Of a stretch of DNA of 64,000 nucleotides, positions 10,812-20,479 are shown in pieces. The notes under the pieces were generated by a model. It was given only the letters and a program-made list of their open reading frames with translations. It was not told where the DNA came from and ran no database searches. The translations under genes were made by a program, and so were the position numbers. Position 1 is the stretch's first letter, and each line of letters starts with the position of its first letter. The DNA comes from Siphonodentalium dalli (taxonomy: Eukaryota; Mollusca; Scaphopoda; Gadilida; Siphonodentaliidae): positions 125,847,605-125,911,604 of the forward strand of contig CP136064.1 in NCBI GenBank assembly GCA_032622095.1, given 5' to 3'.

Positions 10812-13800
10812 CTGAGGAAAGGATTGAATAAGATTACATTGTAATTACTGCATTTTGTTTACAGATACGTGGCGACAGGGAACGAGTGTATTTCACCCCA
10901 ACTTTGGTCAAACTGTTTAACAGCTCGAAATACCATGCACAGCAGTTGCAATATTCCGATTTATCCGAATAAAATAGGTTAAAATTGTTTTTGATAATTT
11001 GATTTCCCAACCAGTATTTATCGTCAAAGTTGCTCTTTTTCAAAAACAAAACTAAAATATTGTACAGTTTTCGGTCATACATTTCATTTGGATCACCACA
11101 GCCATGAACTGGAAAGTTTCTAACCACAGGGCAGATTTCAACAACAGTTAAAAAGCGTCAGGTTCTAATTGAAGAATTCTAATCTAAGGGATGCAAATGT
11201 ATTTTCGCGGACTTGGGAATTTTGCTCTGGTCCATAGGGGATGTAGTTGGAAACCATCAGATATAGACACACGCAACGGATATCATATAGCCATGTCCCG
11301 GCTCGTTTGGATCTTCTTCTAATATATTTGTAAATTAGATGCGATTTGGTAGAGAGAATATCGAAACATACGCTCGTATATATGGTCAGCAACGAGACGG
11401 GGTGGCGCACACACAACGCTATGTCATCAATATGGCGTCGTATCTGCTATTCAACTCGAAATATCGAATTTATGCACCTTTATTCGATTTAAAAATATCA
11501 TAGAAAACAGTTTATCTTGCAAATATATATAGCTGTATCTCGATACCAAAGTTGCATGGCGACTTCATATTATTAAAATCTACTCATTAAACAAATGCGG
11601 AATATTCCATAAACCAAAATATATTGATATTTCAAATGGATTTTCTCAAAATTTGTCTGGAGTTTCTTTTTGAAGTTTTGTACAAGAGGAGACTTAATAG
11701 TTCTTGATTCAATAAATGTCATAATTATTTTCATTTAGAAAGACAACGAACGATCTATCAGTTTCTATATTTGAGACTTTTCGCGTCATGCATTGTAAGA
11801 AATTATTAATTGATTTAGCAGTTCTTTGTATCTAAAAGGACACAAAAGAAATTTAATATCTTCAACCTCTCAAATGTATTAAAATCCATTCTTTTTGTCT
11901 TCTGATAATAACTATTCAGATTATACATACAACTAGCAGGGTGACCCGACTTCGTCCGGGATGTTTCACCTCTGCTTTAACCATTTTGAAGGTCAAGGTC
12001 AGGTCGGAGTCACTATTTGACCCGTCCAAAACACTCCCCGGACAAAAGTATCCCTAGGTATAAAATTTCGTCGATATCCGTCGAAAGGCGCGATTTGACA
12101 TTGAATTAACCATTTTGAAGGTCATTGCAGGTCGGGGTCACGATTTGACCCATCCAAAACACTCCCCGGACAAAAGTATCCCTAGGTATCAAATTTCGTC
12201 GAAATCCGTCCGGCAGTTTTCCTGGCCATTGCTAACAAACAAACAGACAGACAGAAGTCCCCAAATATATAGTAGATTAAGATGATGACGAGTGAAATTC
12301 AAGATATTTCGCCGGATAAATCCAGAGAAATTCTTATTTGGAAATACAGTAATGCCCTAATTAATCGACTCTCGGTGAGAGCTTTCCGATGAATGGCAAC
12401 AAGCCATATTTACGACTAAATCCTGAAAAGTTACCCATAATTCTGCTGTGGTTAGGGGGTCGATTAATTAGGGCATTACTGTATCTTGCAATATTTGACT
12501 GGATCTATGCAAATCGCGCGTTTGGTCCTTAACATCACATATATAGAGGATATGAAATGAGTGTTTCTCTCATATGATATTTATGAAACGAGTCTAAGAA
12601 TTTTCAGTTTTCTCGAGCCTCCGGCGAGAGAAAACTGAATATTCGTGACGAGTTTCATAAATATCATATGAGAGAAACACTCATTACATATTCTATTTAT
12701 CATATGACACCTATAAATTGATTATGATGTCCAAAACGCACACAAATCACTAAATAGCTATATGACATCGGCAGCAAAAGGTTAATGTGACGTCACTTCA
12801 TTGCACCCGAAGCCCAATTACACCTGGTGAACTAGCAGAAATAATATGCACGCGAAGATATAGTGCGCTATTCTGTTCTGAGTTTGTGACATTATATCGT
12901 ATGTTTATTAGATAAATACGAATTACATATTCTATTTATCGTATAACAATGTCCAAAACTATATATTTCAAGATTATAATTGCGAGTATTTCGGCATCGC
13001 GTTGATTGACGCGCACGAATTTGACCTGCATTTAGTTAGACATAAGGCTCGGCCCCGGCTGCCATTCAGCCAACCAGAACACACTTTTTGTCAACAAACC
13101 AATCAAATTATCGGAAGGTGATATGAACTAGTAGTTCATATGAAATTGATTTATGACATTCTTTCCAAAGTAAATAATGATTGAGTCATATGATAAAAAT
13201 ATTTACATCTTAGATCAATAATACTTCAGAAAAGATAGAAACGATGGGACAAAAGAATCGAGAAGGTACAGAAATGAAATAAGCCCTTTTATTTTATGTA
13301 TGGATTAATAAGCAACGCTCTTAGTTGTTCCATGGCGAACAAATATCGGGACATATAATTTTCCAAAGTAATTATATGACGGGAACAAGTCGTTCTACTG
13401 ACTAGCTACGTACCTAAATATCTTCATAAATCGGATCGGACACAAGATCACTAAACAACTAAATATAATGATATTGCATCAATTTATAGAGCTGTGGTGT
13501 TGTTCATTGCAAGTACGATGTGCAAGAGTAATACTGAGTATGTTATATAAATAGAACAATGTCACGCGTATAGTAGGGGAGAATGATTCAATCCGTAAGA
13601 GTATAGCAGTATGCAGCCAATCATAATCCAGGAAACTCAGATATATGAGATATAATAAAAATTAATATAGTCCTGCTTCGAAAGACAACGGTATAGCAGG
13701 CTGAAATACGGGGTCCGCATTGTGTTTGGCCTCAAATGTTGACTAACTTGTTTGAGTTATAAAATGTTCCCTGCTTTTGTCAAGCTATGTAATATGGCGC

Positions 13801-16800
13801 TTGAAATTGTGGCTGCCATGGTGATACTCACGTCTTACACAGTAGAAAATACAGATGACGACCACACCAATAATAAGAATTGTAGCGAAAATCGGCCACC
13901 ATAACCTGAAGAATGAATGGATCTCAGAATATTAATACAAATCAAATGGACGTACATGTGACAATACAGGGTGTATTCGAATCAGACTCTAGTGAGGTAT
14001 AACTATCAGAGCGCCTACAGTCCGTATGTGATATTATTAGTTATCTTCGGCAACATCGGGGGTAGATGGAGATTTAATACCTGGATGTCGATTTTGAACC
14101 CCGAGGCGGAGCCGATGGGTTCAAAAAGAGACATCCAGGTATTAAATCTCCATGTACCCCACGATGTTGCCGAAGATAACGATTTTGTCCCCGCAAAATA
14201 ACCATGTCTCCTTAATTTAAGTGTGTTTTTCATAGGTTTTCCGATTAATTCACACCAATAAGAATACTTCAGTAGGTGACCTAAGGATCCGGCGTCAGGT
14301 GACGTCAAATTTGGCGTGCGAGAGCAACGTCACGATTGGTGGAAACTGCCAGTTCAAGGGTCATTCATATACCCCCGATGTTTCACGTGCTCACATACCC
14401 CCGATGTTTGGCGCACGTTCTCTTATACCCCGCTGTCAAGGGTGACGGGGGACATGGTGATTTAAACGTGGCGTTGTAGCCAATCGGATTGCTAGTTACA
14501 ACCGGATGTGGGGACAAATAGATATATCACATGAAACCCCTATAATATCATTGAAAAAATCCATTAAATATTGTCTTATCTCTCACTAGTGGGTAATAGC
14601 CGGTGCTGCCCGGGATACTTGGCATCGCGCCAAATAAATTACTGTGCGGATTAATACTGTTTAGAAAAGCCGCGCTTGACACAAATACCAGTCATTGCAA
14701 AATGATTGCTTTGTTCATTAAAGTTCAATTATTGTCTAACGAAAATAGGCACAAAAACAAAGAGGCAAATCGAGTGACTATATGTTCGTCGTATACGGTT
14801 GTGAAGCGTTTCAGCCAACATGTATTTTTCAGCTTCTTTTAAAGATTTTGATTTGTTAAAAAGGCATCAAGCTCTAGTTTTTTTCATGCGATATACAAGA
14901 TATTCAACTCGTTATGTTGGGATATAAGATTTTATGAAACACTTTTGATAAATTTGATTCACAACTCGTCTACGACTGGTTGTGAATCAAATTTATCAAA
15001 CTATAGTTTCATAAAATCTTATATCCCAACATAACTCGTTGGAGATCCTCTATATATCAGATAATATTGAAATATATATGGTCCCTACTATCAAATTATG
15101 TACATGTATGTATAATTTTTGATTTTCAAATAAGCCATGTCCGTTCAAGGCCCTCGATCTAACAGACCAATAAGATATATAACGGAAAGTATTTTCTTTC
15201 ATAACCAGAGGACATATCCATGCATGAATGCACACGATCTGGTGCATTGATCTCCTTATAAATCATAAAGACTCGTGAGTGTTACAAATATATAAATAAA
15301 TGCAATTGCATGTTATCTAACTTTGAGGCCTGAAGATTGTGTGACGTTTATATAGTGCATTCCCTTATTTCACTCAAAGGGACATAATTAAGGCACTCGC
15401 AGTAGGTAAATGTGGAAAGGCAAACAGGTTTGTAAAACCATCATCTACGAGATTTAATTTGCTGGAACTATAGTTGCTGTTACAGTCATTTTATCAACAA
15501 GCATCGCCATAAGACATTTGCAAATCAATGTTATAGTTTAAAATATGTGTTTAGCTTTGACAATTGTAATGTAATCCTTCGCGTTGATCATAATTTCTTC
15601 AACTGTTTGCTGATAAAATGGCTGGCAATGTAACAATTATGTTTAAAGGGGGACTGTACACTAAATCCGGCCATTTATGGGACCATCTCCTTTTAGACTC
15701 AACATAATATATGCAACAACTGAATGAATTTTAGCCATGGATTAGTGCAAAATACGTTCATGTCCTCTGTGAGCGATGCAACAACATGTAAATTATAATG
15801 AAAATGAATTTATGACTCCAGCCATTTATTTATTTTCATTATAATTACCATGTTGTTTGCATCGTTCATAGAGCACATCAGCGTATTTTGCAGAAATCCA
15901 TGGCGCAAAGTCATTCATTTGTTGCATATTTTCTGTTGAGTATAAAAGGAGATGGTCCCATAACTGGCCGGATTTAGTGTACAGTGCCCATTTAGGTAGC
16001 AAAGGCTTTAACATGCGATATCTCGTCATCGAAGAGTTATTAATGGTAAAAATAAGAACAAACTCAATTTATTATGCCATGTTCTTCGAAGTGATGATGG
16101 TTGTACACATGTTGTACACACTGTTATCAGTTATCACATTTACCCACTGCAAGTACCTTATGTCCCTTTATCATATCTTTCGGGCCAGATATTATATCAC
16201 CACACATACACACTTACGCACAGCACGTCGTTGGACCACAGCAGAATTGACCGTCCTTGCAATAGTAGGTCAGGTATCTTGTGTTTGAACACTCCATTTT
16301 TGCAAGAACGTGGCTCACATCTGCAACAAATAATGTGGTCCATATAAAATATATTTTTGAAATACAAATAGCATAGTCAAGGTATCACCATTTTGTATTT
16401 CAGATTTCAGTTATATCATAATACATGTATACAGCTGTTTCGACCAAAGGCCAATGGGTTTATTCAAGATACGGGCGGCGTTGGCGGTGGGTATGCTGTT
16501 AAAATATTCACCTCCGCCAAAAACCACCATAAGCAGAAAGAATAGTAATATTTTGACAGACCTTGTTCTTATACCAATCAGAAATATGGCATAAACAGTA
16601 TGTTATTGTCAAATGGTTTTCCTTTGTTGTGAAAACAAAGGCTAAAAAACGTTACAGAACCAGGCTTTTGTTTAGATACGGATATGGTAAACATAAAGAG
16701 CGTTATTTGTTACAGTTTTCCTGATATGGAAATAATAAAGAGCGTTTATACAATTTGTGTGTGATTAACCAATATAATTTGAGCTGTGTTATGTAAACAG

Positions 16801-17333
16801 AAGCAAAACTTCTGCAGCACGAGCAGGCTCTTGTCTAAGTACACCATCGTACTCAGTGACGGCAATATATGAACAAAACTATATATATTGTAATATCCTT
16901 CTGTTGATGGCGATTTTAAGTCGTGTCGGTGCTTGCATGACATTATACTGCTACACATCAGGTTATTGGACTTGTAAAATTGTACAGACAAAGCACGACA
17001 GGGCCTCAATTTCAATTGTGTTCGCATGTACAATGTCCACGTTTTGTGTCAAGGCGAAAACCAATAATTGAGAACAAAAAACAAAAAACAAAAACAAAAA
17101 CAAACAAACACATGACTTATTGACGATGGGAAAGGAGTTTGAAATATGCACACAATGACTCACGGAGGTAGCCGGACTCACTTATTACAGAACATACTTT
17201 AAGTTACACGGCTTGTTGGGGGGAATATGGTATGGTATGCCCGAGTGAGGCTCTTAACGAGAGTCGATCGGGGCATATCACACTGGAATGTCCCTCCCAA
17301 AACAAGCCATGCAACATATTTATCTCATCCGAA

Positions 17334-17368
<35 letters not shown>

Positions 17369-18818
17369 TCTCTCTCTCTCTATCTCTCTCTCTCTAAATA
17401 TGGTTGCTTTTAAATATCCGAAATTTGTCGGCTGATGTGAAACAAAACCGAGCCAAGCAATGTAACTTCTGATTTTGAGAAATCATATATAGACCAATAA
17501 ACTTCAAAATATTACACATATGAAGCGCCCAAGCTCAGTCAATTAAGCGTTGTATATATATAGCATCAACTTAACCAACACATCACAAATCAACGTGGCG
17601 TTCAACAACGACTATCCATTGCGAAACTATTCCCGGACAAATACACAATGTATAAGCCAAGGGGAATACGATATTTGTTGTCCTTGTAAATGGTGTCTTC
17701 TCAAAATAGTGATAACAGAATTGAGGGCTAATACGAAATATTAACTAGCAAAATATATTGTTCTATCCGGAATTTCTATCCGTTGCGTTAAAACAATGAC
17801 TAAAATATTAGAATATGCTACCATCCAGGCGGTAGTGAGGGAGCGGTTGAAGAAAAAAACAAAGCCCGACCGGGGGGGGGGGGGGGGGGGGGGGTGCAAA
17901 TGGAATTACACGCAAACTTGTGAGTTTTATATGGTTCAAGTTAAGAATTCGATGGTGGACACCACCCTCCTAACGCCGAGCCCATCTTTAGCCACGTCCC
18001 GTGCAATGGGTCGAGACTATGTCTATAGCACAACCTTTCATTAATGCAGCCAACAAAGTTATTTGTGAAAAGATTGGCCTTCCGTTATGTGCTAGAAGCC
18101 GCCTCGAGGAGTTGATTGTAAAACCAGGCTTAAAATTACAACTTTATCGATGACATTTGCACATGAAATCTTGCATTAAATAGGTTAACGTATATCTGAC
18201 AGCAATTTCATGGAATTCATGAACCTTTGAGCGAGAAATTTGTAGTGAAAGGTTACTATAGTCAATGGGACACATCTACCCGTTCCAAATTCCAATCGGT
18301 GTATGCTTCCCATTGGAAGTACCCAAGTGACCGTGACGATGTTCAACGATTTACCCGTACCCGTTCCCGTCGGACGGGTGTCGCAAACTCGCTAATAGAG
18401 AGGTTTCGCAAACTCACAGATAGACTTGCGACTATACGTTTAGCTAATCGTATCCGTAAAAAAACTGACTGTGTCTGTATTTTAAAACATATTTTGCGGT
18501 ACACACCGAAGGAATTGATATACCCGTCGCACGGTTAGGAAATTACGGCTACGGTTAGAAGGTGTGCATAATTTGATTACGTAGTACCATATTAACGTCG
18601 CCCTAAACGTATCCGTTGTCTATCCGTGACATGCGAAACCTCTCTATTATGTGGTAGGTAAACATTTATTCCGAACACGATGTTGTGTTTGTGCGACTTT
18701 GTTCGTTTGTTTTTTGTGCAACGATGAATTTTAAAATATGGAGAAAAAGCAAACAGTCAACTTTACCGAATAAGAAGTTAAGCAACACAACTAAAACGCC
18801 GCGCATTGTATAATCCAT
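10723..18818 (-). CDS. Six-cysteine single-pass membrane protein (Shisa/WBP1/VOPP1/CYYR1-like, STMC6 class), 4 coding exons
   Basis: Joining exons 18767-18818, 16218-16320, 13832-13905 and 10723-10811 gives a 105-codon frame ending in TAG. Residues 1-24 form a signal peptide with a likely cut after VLA24. Residues 25-52 are a small ectodomain with exactly six cysteines (28, 38, 44, 45, 50, 51) in a YYCKDGQFCCGPTTCC core. Residues 53-74 are a hydrophobic helix beginning LWWP. R76-R79 form a basic stop-transfer patch, and 80-105 are a Q/P/Y-rich cytosolic tail ending QPQYGAAYHPQ. Known family members are type I membrane adaptors that often recruit partners through tail PPxY motifs and act in receptor trafficking; here only a QPQY is present, so WW-domain binding is uncertain. 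Introns are 2446, 2312 and 3020 bp, all GT-AG, with phases 1, 2 and 1 that match across each junction. The class is well supported; orthology to one named member is not. Confidence 0.85.
11941..12250. repeat. Two-unit dispersed repeat carrying TCAAGGTCA
   Basis: Two ~130-bp units share AACACTCCCCGGACAAAAGT, TCCCTAGGTAT and TTTCGTCGA. The repeat begins GACCCGACTTCGTCCGGG and ends in an AAACAAACAGACAGACAGA tail. The first unit has a perfect TCAAGGTCA (11993-12001). The same family occurs at 51381-51835. The A/C/G-rich tail is typical of a retroposed or 3'-anchored repeat; the class is unknown. Confidence 0.8.
12347..12481. mobile_element. MITE with TA target duplication, copy 2 (short form)
   Basis: Its ends are CAGTAATGCCCTAATTAATC and its exact complement, between TA dinucleotides (12345-12346 and 12482-12483). 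Interior sequence matches the right half of the copy at 9961-10174 (GAGAGCTTTCCG, ATGGCAACAA, GTTACCCATAATTCTG). It lacks the inner left arm, so only the ends are palindromic. Confidence 0.8.
12549..12692. mobile_element. Near-perfect hairpin element
   Basis: Left arm 12549-12615 and right arm 12625-12692 are complementary over about 65 bp with few mismatches (GAGTGTTTCTCTCATATGAT and its complement). The loop is about 9 bp. The end word ACATATTCTATTTATC recurs at about 12924-12940, so related fragments lie just downstream. Confidence 0.75.
13832..13905 (-). CDS. Exon 3: transmembrane helix
   Basis: 74 nt between acceptor ATTCATTCTTCAG and donor GTGAGTATC. The first G completes Ala52. The exon encodes LWWPIFATILIIGVVVICIF then YCVR, and its last C starts Arg77. 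An exon holding just the membrane helix, starting LWW, is a strong family sign. Confidence 0.87.
14040..14180. mobile_element. Hairpin element in intron 2
   Basis: GTTATCTTCGGCAACATCG at the left is repeated as its complement at the right. The arms (14040-14089, 14130-14180) match over about 50 bp with a few mismatches, around a GC-rich loop. Open frames on both strands across it are by-products of the palindrome. Confidence 0.75.
14905..15040. mobile_element. Hairpin element in intron 2
   Basis: The arms of about 60 bp contain AACTCGTTATGTTGGGATAT and GATAAATTTGATTCACAAC, each repeated as complement on the other side. The loop is a CGTCTACGACTG-like centre. Few mismatches suggest a fairly recent insertion. 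Confidence 0.75.
15648..15989. mobile_element. 342-bp palindromic MITE in intron 2
   Basis: The ends are GGGGGACTGTACACTAAATC and, on the other strand, GGGCACTGTACACTAAATCC. Both continue with GGCC, ATGGGACCATCTCC, TGCAACA and CATGG words in the same order to an AT-rich centre at about 15815-15825. No coding capacity. Confidence 0.8.
16218..16320 (-). CDS. Exon 2: cysteine-rich ectodomain
   Basis: 103 nt between acceptor TTATTTGTTGCAG and donor GTAAGTG. The first two bases (AT) complete Asp18 with the G of exon 1. The exon then encodes VSHVLA (end of the signal peptide) and the ectodomain with all six cysteines. It ends with GC, two bases of Ala52. Confidence 0.87.
17337..17394. repeat. (CT)n microsatellite
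   Basis: About 58 bp of TC dinucleotide with two or three interruptions. A serine/leucine-only open frame across it is spurious. Confidence 0.95.
17872..17894. repeat. G23 homopolymer
   Basis: Uninterrupted run of 23 G in intron 1. A CCACGTCCC word follows at about 17993-18001, as near several other G/C runs in the window. Confidence 0.95.
18395..18647. mobile_element. MITE with ATAGAGAGGTTTCGCA ends and TA target duplication
   Basis: The left end ATAGAGAGGTTTCGCA and right end TGCGAAACCTCTCTAT are exact complements. Each is flanked by TA (18393-18394, 18648-18649). The 253-bp interior is not palindromic and has no gene. Confidence 0.8.
18767..18818 (-). CDS. Exon 1 of six-cysteine membrane protein: start and signal peptide
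   Basis: The 52-nt coding part starts at an ATG in good context (ACAAACATGG), encodes MDYTMRGVLVVLLNFLF and ends in one extra G before donor GTAAAG. An in-frame ATG upstream (18914) would add 32 hydrophilic residues and bury the signal peptide, so the ATG at 18818 is preferred. Confidence 0.85.
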
Positions 18819-18873
18819 GTTTGTCTCGAATTGTACTTCAACGCAACTGATGGCCACGAGCGTACCGGCAAAA

Positions 18874-18884
18874 TGCGCATGCGT
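18874..18884. promoter_or_regulatory. NRF-1-like palindromic site upstream of the gene start
   Basis: TGCGCATGCGT lies 56 bp upstream of the exon 1 ATG. It closely matches the known NRF-1 palindrome (GCGCATGCGC), a common proximal element of TATA-less animal promoters. Its position near a presumed start site supports it; binding is inferred. Confidence 0.4.
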
Positions 18885-19002
18885 CGGTCGAGTGTCCTCT
18901 TGACGTTTGGCCATCCCTTTGTCAGATAATTCATGTAACTGATTTCCGGACTCCCAAGTACATGCTCCATCCCCACTGATTCGTGCACGTAATTACCATT
19001 AA

Positions 19003-19436
19003 GGTGGCTCTGAGCTGACCATTTTCCACCCTTGTAGAAATCTCAGTTTCTATATACCAGTACCAGTTATGAATTTAAAAGATTTGAACTTGTCTGAACT
19101 ATAGGTACTGTTGAACTTCAAAGGGAGATAATATATGACTCAGAATTTGTGGATATGTTATTATTTCAGGTGAAATCATAATTCTTAAAAAAACTAAATT
19201 AAATTGAGATGTAGCTGATCCTTCAGGAAATCGTGAAAACTGATATTGCTATCCAGTATAACGGATGGTTTATTAGTTCAAATAAATTAAATTTGGCAGG
19301 AAAAATTAACTTTTGTCTTGAAAACGAAACGAATCATCAAGTTTGGAGATGTCGCTTTGTTTATGAAATATTTATTTTCTAAAAACGTTCCATGGCTTTA
19401 TATATAAGTGTCGAAACAAGCCATCTCTGTGCTACC
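19003..19436. mobile_element. Putative TTAA-flanked element upstream of the host gene
   Basis: TTAA (18999-19002) is followed by GGTGGCTCTGAG. The right end reads CTCTGTGCTACC before TTAA (19437-19440), giving short imperfect inverted repeats GGTGGCTCTGAG / GGTAGCACAGAG. It begins about 185 bp upstream of the start codon. The interior is AT-rich without a gene. Confidence 0.5.
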
Positions 19437-19440
19437 TTAA

Positions 19441-20479
19441 TGTGGCCACTGAAGTTCCTTAAGGACGACCCTTCAAATTATACACTTATTATACGTAAGT
19501 GGGTAAGCTATATGCGCGTTGAACGTCAATAAAACATCTGGTTGTAAATGTATCTATCAGCCATACGCATGTTCTACATAAACGTACATGCATATCTGAC
19601 GTACATATATCCGTCAGATAACGTCAATTTTACTTTTATGAAGGGTTTGATGAATCCCAGAAAAATGTCATCATGTAAAAGATGTATTATATTTCCTCTG
19701 TGTATGGCGGGCATGGAGAGCTTATCCAAAAATGACAAAATCACTCTTTTATTGGGAAAGATTACCGACGACATAAAAAATAAATTAGACGGTGGCGTTG
19801 AATTGATATATTTTTCGTTAGTCATACTGGCCATCTTTGGCATATTTGGGTATCTTATACATAATAGAATGTGCATGTTCACGCACGTACACGTGTATAC
19901 AGATACAATGAGGTGCATTATGCTCGTACGTGCTATCTAGACACTGACAATGGTGTATTTATGTTTATACGTCCATGTTATGTTCCGTGTGTCATGTTAT
20001 GGTACGTATTTGTACGAAATTTCGACGTGTTGAAACCACTGTTATGTAAACAAAATTGTACGGTGATTTCTCAACAAACATGTATAAAATTCAATTATTT
20101 TAGTCCGAGTATAATTTTCAGAATATTTTCAATGGTTTGACCTTTTCCAATGTTTACAATCAAGTTTCGATTAAAACATAGGATTAATTTAACTTTTATC
20201 AGAATTCCACTGTAACAGTAATGTTTACATAACAATGGTTTTGACATGCACAATCTCATTATTGGAGAGTTATTAATAATAACAATAAGAACAAAATCAA
20301 TATATATTTTTAAATGTAATTGTTGATGATAGTTGTTTTACAGACTTTTATGTTAGTTCACATCATGAACCCAATTCGTAAGCCTTTAGTAAGTTTATTA
20401 AAACGATTCTTTTATCCAAAGAAGATACGTGCCCTTCGCCTATACCAATTGTGGATTTCTTGCACGTTCAATCACACAC
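19441..20479. other. Intergenic; small open frame with one hydrophobic segment
   Basis: A plus-strand frame at 19548-19940 contains an internal ATG in fair context near 19707-19716 and a hydrophobic stretch LIYFSLVILAIFGIFGYLI. The composition is AT-driven, no family is recognised and there is no splice context. I do not call it a gene. Confidence 0.3.
20027..20250. repeat. Inverted repeat pair
   Basis: TTGAAACCACTGTTATGTAA (about 20030-20049) recurs as its near-complement at 20221-20248 (TTTACATAACAATGGTTTTGA). It is probably a small DNA element, but the edges are not clear. Confidence 0.5.

Larger units (their letters stand above)
10812..13831 (-). other. Intron 3 of the six-cysteine membrane protein gene
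   Basis: 3020 bp, GTGAGT...CTCAG. It contains a dispersed repeat (11941-12250), MITE copy 2 (12347-12481) and a long hairpin (12549-12692) with related AT-rich sequence to about 13200. A minus-strand open frame at 10834-11127 (97 codons) and one at 11165-11416 carry no motif I know. Confidence 0.8.
13906..16217 (-). other. Intron 2 of the six-cysteine membrane protein gene
   Basis: 2312 bp, GTAAGT...CTTCAG. It carries three separate inverted-repeat elements (14040-14180, 14905-15040, 15648-15989) and a short repeat of ATACCCCCGATGTTT near 14370-14410. Confidence 0.8.
16321..18766 (-). other. Intron 1 of the six-cysteine membrane protein gene
   Basis: 2446 bp, GTAAAG...TTGCAG. It contains a CT microsatellite (17337-17394), a G23 run (17872-17894) and a TA-flanked MITE (18395-18647). 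Confidence 0.8.

Noticed and set aside
17232..17435. Open frame rich in Ser and Leu
   Set aside because: It translates the CT microsatellite.
18666..18914. Single 82-codon minus-strand protein starting at 18914
   Set aside because: Only its middle is coding: exon 1 of the membrane protein starts at 18818 and leaves by a splice donor at 18766. Upstream residues lack a signal peptide and downstream ones are intron.
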